Assembly (NCBI GenBank): GCA_965198725.1
Contig: CBDAPX010000002.1
Coordinates: 496,001-560,000, forward strand
Reading direction: 5' to 3'
Source: CBDAPX01 sp965198725
Lineage (GTDB): Bacteria > Pseudomonadota > Alphaproteobacteria > Rhodobacterales > Rhodobacteraceae
DNA: 64,000 nt
In this document: one piece after another, positions 42,627 to 51,520 of the stretch
Numbering within the stretch: position 1 is the first letter of the stretch
Layout of the letters: each line of letters opens with the position of its first letter
Program-made: the position numbers and the translations under genes
Notes under the pieces: generated by a model
Told to the model about the DNA's origin: nothing
What the model saw: the letters and a program-made list of their open reading frames with translations, nothing else
The model's database searches: none

Positions 42627-43742
42627 TCAAGAGGGCGCGGCCAACAACGTGCGTGCCATATCCGAAATCGTTTCCCGCAGGAACCCGTCAAACCGAGCCG
42701 ATGGCTGGCGCCGGGCGAACGCTTCGGCAAAAGGATCGGGCAGTTGGTTGTCGCTGTCGGCGAGCACCGCGAGGGTCGCGTGTCCGCAAAACGGCACATA
42801 GACCTCCGAATATCCACCCTCGTGGACCATTACGAGCTTGCCGTCGCACAGTCGTTCGGCCGCGGCTTTGATCCGGCGGGTCATTTCGGCGAAGGTTTCC
42901 GCGGTCGCCTGCATGCGTGCCAAAGGGTCAATGACAGCGGCGTCGAACCCACAGGCTACGATGATCATATCCGGTTTGAACGCTTCCAGTGCGGGCACCA
43001 CGATCTCATCCATCACCGCCAGATAGGCGGTGTGACCCGCCCCCGCATGCAATGGAATATTCAGGTTCAAACCGGCACCGTTTCCGCTGCCGCGATCCTC
43101 GATGCCGCCGGTATCCAGCGGGTAATTGCCCTCCTGGTGCACCGACAGGGTCAGCACGTCGTCCCGGTCATAAAAGATCGCCTTGGTCCCATTGCCGTGA
43201 TGCACATCCCAATCCAGAACCGCGACCCGGCCCAGCCCGTCGCGTACCTGTGCCGCCTCGATCGCGATTGCGATATTGGCCAACAAACAGAAACCATTGG
43301 GAAAATCCGGCAGGCAATGGTGCCCCGGCGGTCGGCTGAGCGCATAAGCGTTTTGCAGATCTCCGGTCCAGACCGATGACACCGCTTGTGTCGCCAGCCC
43401 GGCGGATACGGCGGCAATATCGAACCCGCCGGGCCCAAACGGTGCGCGGCGACCCAATTCACCGCCTTCTCTGTCCGACAGTGCCTTGAACTCGCTCAGA
43501 TAGCTTTCGGGATGCACCCGCAAAAGGTCCTCCCAAGTTGCGCTCGGTGCCCCGCGCATATCTAATTCACGGGCCAAACCTGTGACCTCGATCAGGTTCT
43601 TTAAACGGCGCTTGGTTTCCGGGTTTTCCGGCAAACCACCGGCGGACATAGGTTGTACAACGCCGCCGACCGGCAACATGAACGCATAATTTCCGCCGCC
43701 GTGCCAAAAGCACCGTTCGTCCCAGAAAAACCATGTTGCCAT
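42627..43742 (-). CDS. Histone deacetylase-like amidohydrolase (acetylpolyamine type)
   Basis: A 371-residue zinc hydrolase. Visible are GDLQNAYALSRPPGHHCLPD with the His-His pair, NGFCLLANIAIAIEAAQ, the metal residues in VLDWDVHHGNGTKAIFYDR, and IIVACGFDAAVIDPLARM, then VMVHEGGYSEVYVPFCG. Class II HDAC-type members in bacteria deacetylate acetylpolyamines or acetoin-related substrates; substrate is inference. Start ATG 43742 forms TAATG with the stop of the 81-aa gene, so the two are coupled. A different set of genes flanks it. Confidence 0.9.
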   Translation of the reverse strand: MATWFFWDERCFWHGGGNYAFMLPVGGVVQPMSAGGLPENPETKRRLKNLIEVTGLARELDMRGAPSATWEDLLRVHPESYLSEFKALSDREGGELGRRAPFGPGGFDIAAVSAGLATQAVSSVWTGDLQNAYALSRPPGHHCLPDFPNGFCLLANIAIAIEAAQVRDGLGRVAVLDWDVHHGNGTKAIFYDRDDVLTLSVHQEGNYPLDTGGIEDRGSGNGAGLNLNIPLHAGAGHTAYLAVMDEIVVPALEAFKPDMIIVACGFDAAVIDPLARMQATAETFAEMTRRIKAAAERLCDGKLVMVHEGGYSEVYVPFCGHATLAVLADSDNQLPDPFAEAFARRQPSARFDGFLRETISDMARTLLAAPS

Positions 43743-43987
43743 TATTGGTCCTGCTTTTGCGGTCGGAATTGGTAGACACCTTCCGGCAAATCCAGGGCCG
43801 CCATCAGGTCGCGGACCTGTTCTGGGGAAAACGTCACTTTCATCACCCGATCCGTGCGCGGATCAAGCTGTTCGACGGTCACGCATTCCGCAAAACTGTT
43901 GATTGTGATGTCTTCTTGCAAAGGGACAGACCCTTCATCAACCAATGTGACGACGGTCGCGTCGAATTCGTGCTCGATGGTAAACAT
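43742..43987 (-). CDS. 81-residue hypothetical protein coupled to the HDAC-like gene
   Basis: Begins MFTIEHEFDATVVTLVDEG, continues AECVTVEQLDPRTDRVMKV and ends LPEGVYQFRPQKQDQ. It reads as a small strand-rich soluble domain. The stop TAA shares its bases with the HDAC-like ATG (TAATG). ATG 43987 is chosen over TTG 44029, which would add a Leu-rich 14-residue extension. I recall close relatives in Rhodobacterales, none with a known role. Coupling suggests a partner of the amidohydrolase. Confidence 0.65.
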   Translation of the reverse strand: MFTIEHEFDATVVTLVDEGSVPLQEDITINSFAECVTVEQLDPRTDRVMKVTFSPEQVRDLMAALDLPEGVYQFRPQKQDQ

Positions 43988-44128
43988 GCCAAAAGACTGG
44001 CGCGCGCCCAAAAGGATTGCAAGCGGCAAGCCGCAGAAAACGCAAACATGCGTGATCGCCTCTGGTCGTGGCCTCTCAACCTGCTAAGCTTATTGCGCGG
44101 ATATCACTGTACTTACGGATCATTTGGG

Positions 44129-44842
44129 ATGAATTTGCGCTTCTTTGTGTTGGCAGCAGGCTTGTTTGTCTCGGCATGCGATGTCGCGACGACATCCGCA
44201 CCGTCGACGTTACAGAATGTCGCCGCGCCAAGCGGGCAAAAGTGGACGCCAGAACAAGCCGCGAATGCCTTCCGGCAGGTTGTTGATACGGTGGAGCCGG
44301 TTGCCGAACGCGAATGCCGGAGCCGGACCCGTGGGGTGAACTGTGACTTCAAAATCGGGGTCGACCCCAACCGCCGGGCCCAGCCAAACGCCTTTCAGAC
44401 CTTGGATGATAACGGCAGGCCGCTCATCATTTTCACGATCAGCCTGATTGCCGAAGTCGACAACGAAGATGAGCTGGCCTTTATCCTCAGCCATGAGGCC
44501 GCGCACCATATCGAAGGTCATTTGGCGCGGCAGGCCGAAAACGCCCAAGCCGGCGCGTTGATCTTTGCCGGGTTGGCCTCAATCACCGGTGGGAACGCAT
44601 CGGATGTGGAAGCGGCACAGGAAATCGGTGCCTTTGTCGGATCGCGCAGCTACTCCAAGGAATTCGAGATCGAAGCAGACAAGCTTGGTACCGTGATCGC
44701 CTTTCACGCCGGGTATGATCCTTTGCGCGGGGCGGCGTTTTTTGCCAAGATCCCGGACCCCGGCAACGAATTTCTGGGCACACATCCCCCAAATGCGGCC
44801 CGCTATCAGGCTGTGCAAAGCGAAATGGCGCGTCTGCGCTAA
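44129..44842 (+). CDS. M48 family metalloprotease lipoprotein
   Basis: A 237-residue protein. The signal peptide ends in the lipobox VSAC (Cys18), so it is probably anchored in a membrane facing the periplasm. The zinc site HEAAH is in ILSHEAAHHIEGHLARQAE, and the second ligand region FEIEADKLG has the ExxxD arrangement. The LTHPP-like GTHPPNAARYQA near the C terminus is typical of BepA/LoiP-type quality-control proteases of outer-membrane assembly. ATG 44129 is the start; upstream frame is antisense to the 81-aa gene. Confidence 0.85.
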   Translation: MNLRFFVLAAGLFVSACDVATTSAPSTLQNVAAPSGQKWTPEQAANAFRQVVDTVEPVAERECRSRTRGVNCDFKIGVDPNRRAQPNAFQTLDDNGRPLIIFTISLIAEVDNEDELAFILSHEAAHHIEGHLARQAENAQAGALIFAGLASITGGNASDVEAAQEIGAFVGSRSYSKEFEIEADKLGTVIAFHAGYDPLRGAAFFAKIPDPGNEFLGTHPPNAARYQAVQSEMARLR

Positions 44843-44848
44843 CCCGGT

Positions 44849-44862
44849 TTGATGTGAATCAA
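44849..44862. promoter_or_regulatory. FNR/FnrL box
   Basis: TTGAT-GTGA-ATCAA is a perfect match to the FNR consensus dyad. It lies 66 bases before ATG 44928 of the DUF6455 gene, 7 bases after the M48 stop. That position suits activation of DUF6455 under low oxygen. No fnr gene is in the window. Confidence 0.65.
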
Positions 44863-44927
44863 GGTCGCCGCAATGCGACGGGTTTAGGGTGTTCTCACGC
44901 TGTCCAACAGGTGAGGGAACCGACCCG

Positions 44928-45188
44928 ATGCAAAGCAAACCCGTTCTGAAACACCATGCCGATTTGGTGGACAAAATGGCCGAGACGCTGGGCATCGACT
45001 TGGAGGAGGCTGTGCTGCGGGGCAATATGGAATTTGACGAAGTGTCGGATGCCGTATTGCGCTGCACCGGCTGTTCAAACCCCGACCATTGCGCAGGTTG
45101 GCTGGCCGCGCATTCAAGCGACCAGCAAGACGCGGCGCCCGGCTATTGCCGTAACCTTGATCTGTTCAATCGCCTGAAGCCTGAGTGA
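44928..45188 (+). CDS. DUF6455 family Cys-rich protein
   Basis: An 86-residue soluble protein. The C-terminal half has four cysteines in VLRCTGCSNPDHCAGWLAAH and APGYCRNLDLF, an arrangement that could hold zinc or an iron-sulfur cluster. The N-terminal half is helical (ADLVDKMAETLGIDLEEAVL). Many DUF6455 genes in Rhodobacterales lie in micro-oxic regulons; here a perfect FNR box precedes it, so oxygen-controlled expression is probable. ATG 44928 follows GTGAGGG. Its stop overlaps the convergent DCC gene by 23 bases. Confidence 0.85.
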   Translation: MQSKPVLKHHADLVDKMAETLGIDLEEAVLRGNMEFDEVSDAVLRCTGCSNPDHCAGWLAAHSSDQQDAAPGYCRNLDLFNRLKPE

Positions 45189-45576
45189 CCAGCCCCCGAC
45201 GGCGGCGCGACAGGTACCAGCGATAGATCAGCGGCGCGACGATCCAGTCATAGCCGAATGCGGCAACTTGTTTGACGCCGGGCAATCCAACGATTTTGGC
45301 CAACCAGCGATAGCGCGGCATTTCGCGCCAAAGCACCAGAAAGGCGTCCACACCGCCCAACATCTGACCGTCTTTCAAGAGATAAAGCCGCTTTGCGGCC
45401 TGGTCGCGTGTCAGCCCCCAGTCCGCCAGATCTTGGGTGTTCAGGTCTTCGAACCGTAACGGCAAATCGGACCGCTCGGCGTAATCGGCATAATGGCTAA
45501 TCTCGAAGTTACAGACCGGGCATTGCTGATTGTAAAGCACCCGGGTCGGTGCGTTTTGATCCTGTTCCATAGCCAT
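45166..45576 (-). CDS. DCC-family thiol-disulfide oxidoreductase-like protein (DUF393)
   Basis: A 136-residue protein. Its start RVLYNQQCPVCNFEISHYAD contains the CPVC pair that replaces the DCC motif (CxxC in a thioredoxin-like site), then LRFEDLNTQDLADWGLTRDQ and a Trp-rich C-terminal part (WREMPRYRWLAKIVGLPGV) ending in basic YLSRRRRGLV. It is a predicted redox protein; direction and partner unknown. ATG 45576 or ATG 45570 could start it. Convergent overlap with DUF6455. Confidence 0.82.
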   Translation of the reverse strand: MAMEQDQNAPTRVLYNQQCPVCNFEISHYADYAERSDLPLRFEDLNTQDLADWGLTRDQAAKRLYLLKDGQMLGGVDAFLVLWREMPRYRWLAKIVGLPGVKQVAAFGYDWIVAPLIYRWYLSRRRRGLVTQASGD

Positions 45577-45620
45577 GAATTATGCCGCATGGCTTGCAAT
45601 AACCGCAGATTGCCGCAGGA

Positions 45621-45863
45621 TCACAAGCTGTTATGCGCCCCGTCGCACATCGGTTGATTTGACGACGCCTTGCACCCGCAGAAAAACACTTTCTTGTCGG
45701 CGTCCGCTTCGAATTTCACGGGTGACATGCCTGTGTCTTTGTGGCTGCCGTCACAAAACGGCTGTTTTGATGACTTTCCGCAACTGCACCAGAAATAGGT
45801 TTTGCCGGCCGTCACATCGACGGCATAAGTCGATTTCTGGGCAATGATGGGCGTGTCGGACAT
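45621..45863 (-). CDS. CDGSH iron-sulfur domain protein
   Basis: An 80-residue protein with two CDGSH-type modules: YFWCSCGKSSKQPFCDGSHK and VFFCGCKASSNQPMCDGAHN. Each has three Cys and a His, binding one [2Fe-2S] cluster, so the protein is the tandem type found in bacteria. The second module has Ala in place of Ser (CDGAH), which is allowed. Redox or Fe-S transfer role is inferred. It is 44 bases downstream of the DCC gene start on the same strand, upstream in order. Confidence 0.93.
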   Translation of the reverse strand: MSDTPIIAQKSTYAVDVTAGKTYFWCSCGKSSKQPFCDGSHKDTGMSPVKFEADADKKVFFCGCKASSNQPMCDGAHNSL

Positions 45864-45935
45864 GGGCTGGCTCCTCTGGCTTGCGCGTCTTGCGAAAAGG
45901 TAGCGCGACGCAGGCCCAAGTCGAAAACAGCTGTG

Positions 45936-47240
45936 CTAGCCAGTCAACCGCGCGCCCCAGAGGTCGTATTCTCCTGCCTCGTCAACACGCACGCGCAGCA
46001 TATCGCCGGGTTTGAGGTCTTCAAAACCCTCGTCGATAAACAGATTGCCATCGATTTCGGGCGCATCCGCTTGGGTTCGGCAGGTCGCGGCCTCGTCATC
46101 GACCTCGTCGACGATGGCATCCAGTTCCTGACCCACTTTGGCGGCCAGCTTGGCTTCTGATATCCGTTGCGCGGTTTCCATGAACCGGTTCCAACGATCC
46201 TGCTTTACATCTTCCGGGACGTGATCAGGCAGGGCGTTCGACCGCGCGCCTTCGACGTTTTCGTATTTGAAACATCCAACCCGATCGAGCTGCGCCTCTT
46301 CCATCCAATCCAGAAGCGTCTGAAACTCTGCCTCTGTTTCACCGGGATACCCGACAATGAAGGTCGAGCGCAGGGTGATATCCGGACAGATGGCGCGCCA
46401 TGCGCGGATCTCATCCAGGGTTTTGGCCGCCGCGGCGGGTCGGGCCATCCGTTTCAGAACGTCCGGATGCGCGTGTTGAAAAGGGATGTCCAGATAAGGC
46501 AGTAAACCGTTCGACGGATCGGCCATCAAGGGGATCAGGTCTCGTACATGGGGGTAAGGATAGACGTAATGCAAACGCACCCATGCGCCTAACGTGCCAA
46601 GTTCACGCGATAGATCCAGGATATGGCTGCGCACCTCACGATTTTTCCACAGGTTCACATCAAACTTCCGGTCCAACCCGTAAGCGCTTGTATCTTGTGA
46701 GATAACCAAGAGTTCTTTCACACCGTTATCCACAAGCTTTTCGGCTTCGCGCAAAATCGCATGACCCGGACGGCTGGCCAGTTTGCCGCGCATGTCGGGG
46801 ATGATGCAGAACTTGCACTTGTGATTGCAGCCCTCTGAAATCTTGAGATAGCTGAAATGCCGCGGCGTCAGTTTGATGCCCGCAGATGGCAGCAAGTCGA
46901 CAAAGGGGTCGGGGTCCGGCGGGACGGCATTGTGCACCGCATCCAGAACCTTTTCATATTGGTGCGGCCCCGTTACCGCCAAGACCTTTGGATGAGCGCC
47001 GGTGATGTATTCGGGTTCCGCCCCGAGACAGCCGGTCACAATGACCTTGCCGTTTTCCGTCAGGGCCTCGCCGATTGCATCCAGGCTTTCGGCCTTGGCG
47101 CTGTCAAGAAATCCGCAAGTGTTGACGATGACCGCATCTGCCCCACTGTAGTCTGCCGAAATGCCGTATCCTTCGGCGCGCAGGCGGGTCAAAATCCGTT
47201 CGCTGTCGACCAGCGCCTTTGGGCATCCCAAAGACACCAT
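45936..47240 (-). CDS. rimO: Ribosomal protein S12 methylthiotransferase; 5' end frameshifted
   Basis: Radical-SAM enzyme that puts a beta-methylthio group on Asp of ribosomal protein S12. The MTTase domain has the three cluster Cys (MVSLGCPKALVDSERI, VNTCGFLDSAKAES, VIVTGCLGAEPEYI), the radical-SAM cluster is SEGCNHKCKFCIIPDMRG, and a TRAM domain closes the protein. As given the frame starts at ATG 47240 (434 residues). Upstream, ATG 47329 reads MSQQNPPDLRPDLAPRAQIT then reaches TAG; with one base restored around 47250 it would continue PTIGMVSLG. This indicates a frameshift in the leader, loss of about 29 residues. The catalytic part is intact. Confidence 0.93.
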   Translation of the reverse strand: MVSLGCPKALVDSERILTRLRAEGYGISADYSGADAVIVNTCGFLDSAKAESLDAIGEALTENGKVIVTGCLGAEPEYITGAHPKVLAVTGPHQYEKVLDAVHNAVPPDPDPFVDLLPSAGIKLTPRHFSYLKISEGCNHKCKFCIIPDMRGKLASRPGHAILREAEKLVDNGVKELLVISQDTSAYGLDRKFDVNLWKNREVRSHILDLSRELGTLGAWVRLHYVYPYPHVRDLIPLMADPSNGLLPYLDIPFQHAHPDVLKRMARPAAAAKTLDEIRAWRAICPDITLRSTFIVGYPGETEAEFQTLLDWMEEAQLDRVGCFKYENVEGARSNALPDHVPEDVKQDRWNRFMETAQRISEAKLAAKVGQELDAIVDEVDDEAATCRTQADAPEIDGNLFIDEGFEDLKPGDMLRVRVDEAGEYDLWGARLTG

Positions 47241-47395
47241 TCCTATGGTGGGCCGACCCTGATGCGGTCCGTGATCTGTGCGCGGGGGGCAAGATCGGGG
47301 CGGAGGTCTGGCGGGTTTTGCTGGCTCATACGCGGGCTATAGCGGCGGCAGGGCGGGGGTGCAATTGTCCCGCGCTCTGTCGTCGGTCCCACGAT

Positions 47396-47426
47396 GAAAA
47401 AACCGCGCCGGGTGACGGCGCGGTTT
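47396..47426 (-). terminator. Rho-independent terminator of the hexose-phosphate mutase gene
   Basis: AAACCGCGCC and GGCGCGGTTT (10 bases, perfect) around a 7-base loop. On the minus strand TTTTTT ends the stem. It is 24 bases after the mutase stop and ends transcription before rimO. Confidence 0.85.
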
Positions 47427-47449
47427 CATGTGCGTTGGGCGGCGTTAGA

Positions 47450-48946
47450 TCAAATGGTCTGATCGTAGTCGCCGACGCCCGGTTCGGTCCGGATCACGGC
47501 GTCCAGTTCGGCAAAAATCGCCCGCATTTCCTCCTCGCTGTCGCTGCTTTCGCAAACGACAACCAGGTTTCGCGTATTGGACGACGCGCGGATCAGGCCC
47601 CAGCTGCCATTGTCCAGGATCACCCGGGCACCGTTGACGGTCACGACCTCTTTGATCGCGCGCCCGGCAAAGCTCTCGCCGGCATCGGCCTTGGCCACCA
47701 GCTTATCAACCAGCCGTGCGAGGATATCGTATTTCTTGGTATCGGCGGCATAGGGCGACATGGTGGGTGTCGACCATGTTTTTGGCAGGGCTTTGCGCAG
47801 ATCAGACATCTTCTTGTCCGGGTTGCGGTCCATCAGTTTGCAGATTTCGACCGCAACGCGCATGCCGCAATCATAGCCGCGGCCAATGGGTTCGGCCAAA
47901 AAGTAGTGACCAGATTTTTCAAAACCCGCGAGCGCGCCAATTTCTTTCACCCGGCGTTTCATGTGGCTGTGTCCGGTTTTCCAGTAATCCGCCGTCACGC
48001 CGTTTTTTTGCAATTCCGGGTCAGCCGCGAAAAGACCGGTGGATTTCACGTCCGCCACGAAAGTCGCGTTTGGATAGAGTTTCGACAAATCGCGCGCCAT
48101 GATGACGCCAACCTTGTCGGCAAAAATCTCTTCGCCTTCGTCATCCACAACGCCGCAGCGGTCCCCGTCACCGTCAAATCCCAGCGCCAGATCGGCGCCC
48201 GACGCTTTGAGCGTGTCGGCCATGTCGTGCAGCATTTCCAGCGCTTCGGGGTTGGGGTTGTAGTTGGGGAAGGTGTAATCCAGCTCATTGTGGCTGGCGA
48301 CAACCTCTACGCCCAAACGTTCAAAGAGTTCAGGTGCAAAGGCGGCGGCGGTGCCGTTGCCGGTCGCGCAGACAACCTTAAGCGGGCGGGTCATTTTGAA
48401 ATCGCCAACGAGGTCGTCCAGATAGGCTTCTTTGACGCCATCGACAAATTCGTACTTACCGCCATCGCGCGGCTCTCCCAGCCCGTTCAGCACGATGTCG
48501 CGCAGTTCGCTCATCTCGTCGGGTCCATGGGTCAGCGGGCGGTCAAAGCCCATTTTGACACCGGTCCACCCATTCGGGTTATGGCTTGCCGTGACCATTG
48601 CGACGGCTGGTACATCCAAGTGGAACTGGCTAAAATACGCCATGGGCGACAGGGCAGGGCCAATATCCTTGACGTGGATGCCGGCCTGCATCAGCCCCAG
48701 AATAAGGGCGTTCTTGATGCTGAGCGAATAGTCACGATAGTCGTTGCCGACAGCGATCACGGGCTCGATCCCGCGTTTCTGGATCTGCGTTCCCAGACCC
48801 AGACCCAAGGCGGTCATACCGGGCAAGTTGATCTCATCAGGGTATTTCCATCGCGCGTCATATTCGCGAAAACCCGTCGGCTTGATCATCGCGTCACGCA
48901 AAAAACTCCAGGTGTTGGGGGTCACCGTGGCCACGGGTTTCGTCAT
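47450..48946 (-). CDS. Phosphomannomutase/phosphoglucomutase
   Basis: A 498-residue alpha-D-phosphohexomutase. The active-site phosphoserine is in AVAMVTASHNPNGWTGVKMG; the metal loop is LGFDGDGDRCGVVDDEGEE; sugar-binding and phosphate-binding loops follow (STGLFAADPELQKN, and the C-terminal LIRASSNTRNLVVVCES). Products, mannose-1-phosphate or glucose-1-phosphate, feed sugar-nucleotide synthesis for capsule and lipopolysaccharide. It lies 24 bases after kdsA in a run of surface-polysaccharide genes on the same strand. ManB/AlgC type cannot be separated by sequence alone. Confidence 0.92.
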   Translation of the reverse strand: MTKPVATVTPNTWSFLRDAMIKPTGFREYDARWKYPDEINLPGMTALGLGLGTQIQKRGIEPVIAVGNDYRDYSLSIKNALILGLMQAGIHVKDIGPALSPMAYFSQFHLDVPAVAMVTASHNPNGWTGVKMGFDRPLTHGPDEMSELRDIVLNGLGEPRDGGKYEFVDGVKEAYLDDLVGDFKMTRPLKVVCATGNGTAAAFAPELFERLGVEVVASHNELDYTFPNYNPNPEALEMLHDMADTLKASGADLALGFDGDGDRCGVVDDEGEEIFADKVGVIMARDLSKLYPNATFVADVKSTGLFAADPELQKNGVTADYWKTGHSHMKRRVKEIGALAGFEKSGHYFLAEPIGRGYDCGMRVAVEICKLMDRNPDKKMSDLRKALPKTWSTPTMSPYAADTKKYDILARLVDKLVAKADAGESFAGRAIKEVVTVNGARVILDNGSWGLIRASSNTRNLVVVCESSDSEEEMRAIFAELDAVIRTEPGVGDYDQTI

Positions 48947-48970
48947 TTCAGAAGTCCTGTATTGAATAGG

Positions 48971-49804
48971 TCAAATTAACACCGGGTGGACCTTAGCAAG
49001 CTGATCAAAGCGCATCAATGTGTCAATTAATCCAGCCATTTGGTCGAGTGGGATCATATTTGGCCCATCCGAAGGCGCCGTGTCGGGATCTTGGTGCGTT
49101 TCGATGAAAACTGCGGCAATTCCTAAAGACACGGCGGCCCGCGCCATCACCGGTGCAAACTCGCGTTGGCCGCCGGTCGAGCCGCCTTTGCCGCCGGGCT
49201 GTTGGACCGAATGGGTTGCATCCATGACCACCGGGTACCCGGATTGCGCCATTTGGGGCAGGGCGCGCATGTCGGCCACAAGGGTATTATAGCCAAAAGA
49301 ACTGCCCCGCTCGGTCAGCAAAATCCGCTCATTCCCGGTGCTTTCGATTTTTGCCACAACGTTTGCCATGTCCCACGGGGCCAGAAACTGACCCTTTTTG
49401 ACATTGACCGCCGCTCCGGTTTCGCCAGCAGCCAGCAAAAGATCCGTTTGACGGCACAAAAAGGCTGGGATCTGGATGACGTCGCACGCCTCTGCCGCAG
49501 CGGCGCATTGGTCCGGGGCATGGACATCTGTCAGCACAGGAACATCCAATGCCCCGCGCACACCAGCCAGAACCGCCAATCCTTCGTCCATGCCTAGTCC
49601 GCGCTTGCCGCTCAAGGAGGTGCGGTTCGCCTTGTCATAAGACGCTTTGAAAATGTACTGCGCGCCCGCGGCCGCGCAGACCTCTTTCATGGTGCCGGCG
49701 ATCATCTGGGCGTGATCAGCCGACTCCAACTGACACGGGCCCGCGATCACCGTCAGCGGAGAGGCGTTGCCGACCGTCAGGCCGGCGATATCGATGGTTT
49801 TCAT
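48971..49804 (-). CDS. kdsA: 3-deoxy-8-phosphooctulonate synthase
   Basis: A 277-residue TIM-barrel enzyme that condenses arabinose-5-phosphate and PEP to KDO-8-phosphate for lipopolysaccharide core and KDO-linked capsule. Motifs are VIAGPCQLESADHAQM, YIFKASYDKANRTSLSGKRG, VTDVHAPDQCAAAAE-like region LTDVHAPDQ, RGSSFGYNTLVADMRALPQ and DATHSVQQPGGKGGSTGG. A Cys follows GP at the start (GPCQLES), the mark of the metal-dependent class. It is 2 bases from kpsE downstream. KdsB or KpsF is not in the window. Confidence 0.96.
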   Translation of the reverse strand: MKTIDIAGLTVGNASPLTVIAGPCQLESADHAQMIAGTMKEVCAAAGAQYIFKASYDKANRTSLSGKRGLGMDEGLAVLAGVRGALDVPVLTDVHAPDQCAAAAEACDVIQIPAFLCRQTDLLLAAGETGAAVNVKKGQFLAPWDMANVVAKIESTGNERILLTERGSSFGYNTLVADMRALPQMAQSGYPVVMDATHSVQQPGGKGGSTGGQREFAPVMARAAVSLGIAAVFIETHQDPDTAPSDGPNMIPLDQMAGLIDTLMRFDQLAKVHPVLI

Positions 49805-49806
49805 GG

Positions 49807-51405
49807 TTATTGAGAAACCTGTTCTTTGAGGATGGACGCTGTGAGCGAGATCATCAGATAAATGCCCGCAAAAAGCAAAAACGCCAACAGGGTATTCTCG
49901 AACCCACGCGGATAACTGGGAGATTGGCTGGCAACCGGCACAACGGAGGTGGTCAAATACCGCACCTGCCGGTTCGCTTCCAACCGCGTTTCTTCCATTT
50001 GCTGCAAGGCGGATTGCAACATCATGTCCCGGCTGGCCAAGTCGGCCTGCGCCATCTGGATGCGCAAGGCCAGCTGTGCCAGCGAGTTTTCGCCTTTGCT
50101 GGCGTCCAGCATCCGCGCGTTCAGCTTATCCAGCGCCTCTTGCATGCGTCGGATGTCGGCCTCTGCACCCTCGACGCGGGCCCGGTTGGGACGTGCGTTG
50201 TCCAAAAGGGCGGCCAGTTCCAACTCACGGGTTTGCATCTGGCCTTCGAGGTTGGTGATCTGACCGCGCAAACCGGTGATGACGGCCTCAGGGTCCAACA
50301 AGGCCCCCTGACGCTGCAGCTCGACCAAGGCCAGCTGCGCATCGCGCCGGTCTTCCTGTGCCTTGTCAAAGCTGGCCAGTGCATCCTTCATCTGATCACC
50401 ACGCTTTTGCTGTGTCAGATTGTTGACGCGGTCTTCGGCATACGAAATCAGCTTGCGAGAGTATTCTGCACTCACCTCTGGATCGGCAGCGATGACCTCC
50501 ATCCGGATGACACCTTCGGTCGGGTCATATCCAATTTTGACGCGCTTTTTATAGACCTTGTAGGTCTCTTCGTTGGTGGCGTCGGCCTCCAGCCGTTGAA
50601 TGGGGTCAATCCATTCTTGCGTGAAATGGGATTTATATCCGACGTCTTGATCCAGACGCAGCATCACGTCCTTGGACTGAAGATAGGATTGCACCGCGAT
50701 GCTGTCCTGATTGGTCGCAAACTGCGTGCCGGACAACAATCCGCCGATACCCCCGGTCCCACCACCATCGGCCTGCAGGATCAGAAATTCGGACTTGGTC
50801 GAATACATCGGGGTGGCTGCAGAAAAGAAGTACCATCCGGCCAGGATCGTCGGCAAAAAGACAAAGAAGCCCAGCCGCACCATCAGTGCTGCGAGCCGTT
50901 TGCGACGACGTATCGCAATGTCGCGTTGAATGGCGCTGATTTCTTTGTCGCGCCGTTCTGCCGGGCTCAACTCTGTCGAGGGGAGGGTCTGTTTGAACGG
51001 GACCGTTTGCGGCAATTGTACCCGGTCGGCTTGCGCGGCCTGATGTTGCGCGGCGGCGGCCTGAAACGCGTCGGGCGCACCGGCTTCGTGCGCTTCGCCA
51101 CCCCCTTTGGGCACAACCAGTTCCAGCATGTTCGAAGGCTTAAACGGGTCGATCCCCTTTTGCCGCAACAGCCGGACCGCATCAAAATCCAAGGTGGGCG
51201 CCAGATTGTGTTTCTGGGCGACGCGCCGCGCCATGCGCAGCTGGCGTCCGGTCAGGCCTTCGCGGCGAATGGCATCAATATCGGCTTCCGCCCCGGTTTC
51301 ACGTGCAGATGCGACATCCGCAGGCTGCGGCGGCGCCGGTCTGCGGGGGGCTGCCTTTGTTTGATCCGGATCTGCGGCAGGCGCTTGCACGGTGTTCGGC
51401 CGCAA
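49807..51405 (-). CDS. KpsE/BexC-type capsule export inner-membrane protein, in-frame amber near start
   Basis: Polysaccharide co-polymerase/membrane-fusion-like partner of the KpsMT exporter. As given, 532 residues start at TTG 51405. A disordered, Pro/Ala/Gln-rich cytoplasmic region precedes a membrane span (LMVRLGFFVFLPTILAGWYF), a periplasmic coiled-coil region (about residues 270-460) and a second C-terminal span (LLAFLLFAGIYLMISLTASI). Upstream, a frame from ATG 51543 reads MTTKPKAKKFRIRRNASG through codon 41 and meets TAG (51418-51420) before continuing in the same frame into this protein. So the natural gene is 49807-51543 with a nonsense codon; only a low-complexity N-terminal tail is lost. 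Confidence 0.85.
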   Translation of the reverse strand: MRPNTVQAPAADPDQTKAAPRRPAPPQPADVASARETGAEADIDAIRREGLTGRQLRMARRVAQKHNLAPTLDFDAVRLLRQKGIDPFKPSNMLELVVPKGGGEAHEAGAPDAFQAAAAQHQAAQADRVQLPQTVPFKQTLPSTELSPAERRDKEISAIQRDIAIRRRKRLAALMVRLGFFVFLPTILAGWYFFSAATPMYSTKSEFLILQADGGGTGGIGGLLSGTQFATNQDSIAVQSYLQSKDVMLRLDQDVGYKSHFTQEWIDPIQRLEADATNEETYKVYKKRVKIGYDPTEGVIRMEVIAADPEVSAEYSRKLISYAEDRVNNLTQQKRGDQMKDALASFDKAQEDRRDAQLALVELQRQGALLDPEAVITGLRGQITNLEGQMQTRELELAALLDNARPNRARVEGAEADIRRMQEALDKLNARMLDASKGENSLAQLALRIQMAQADLASRDMMLQSALQQMEETRLEANRQVRYLTTSVVPVASQSPSYPRGFENTLLAFLLFAGIYLMISLTASILKEQVSQ

Positions 51406-51520
51406 AGATGCCGCCGCCTATTGCGCGGTCGGATCAACCGGGGCTTGCGACGGACTGTCTGTCCCGCCCGAGGCACCGGTTGCACCTGCGCCGCTGGCGT
51501 TTCGGCGGATGCGGAATTTT

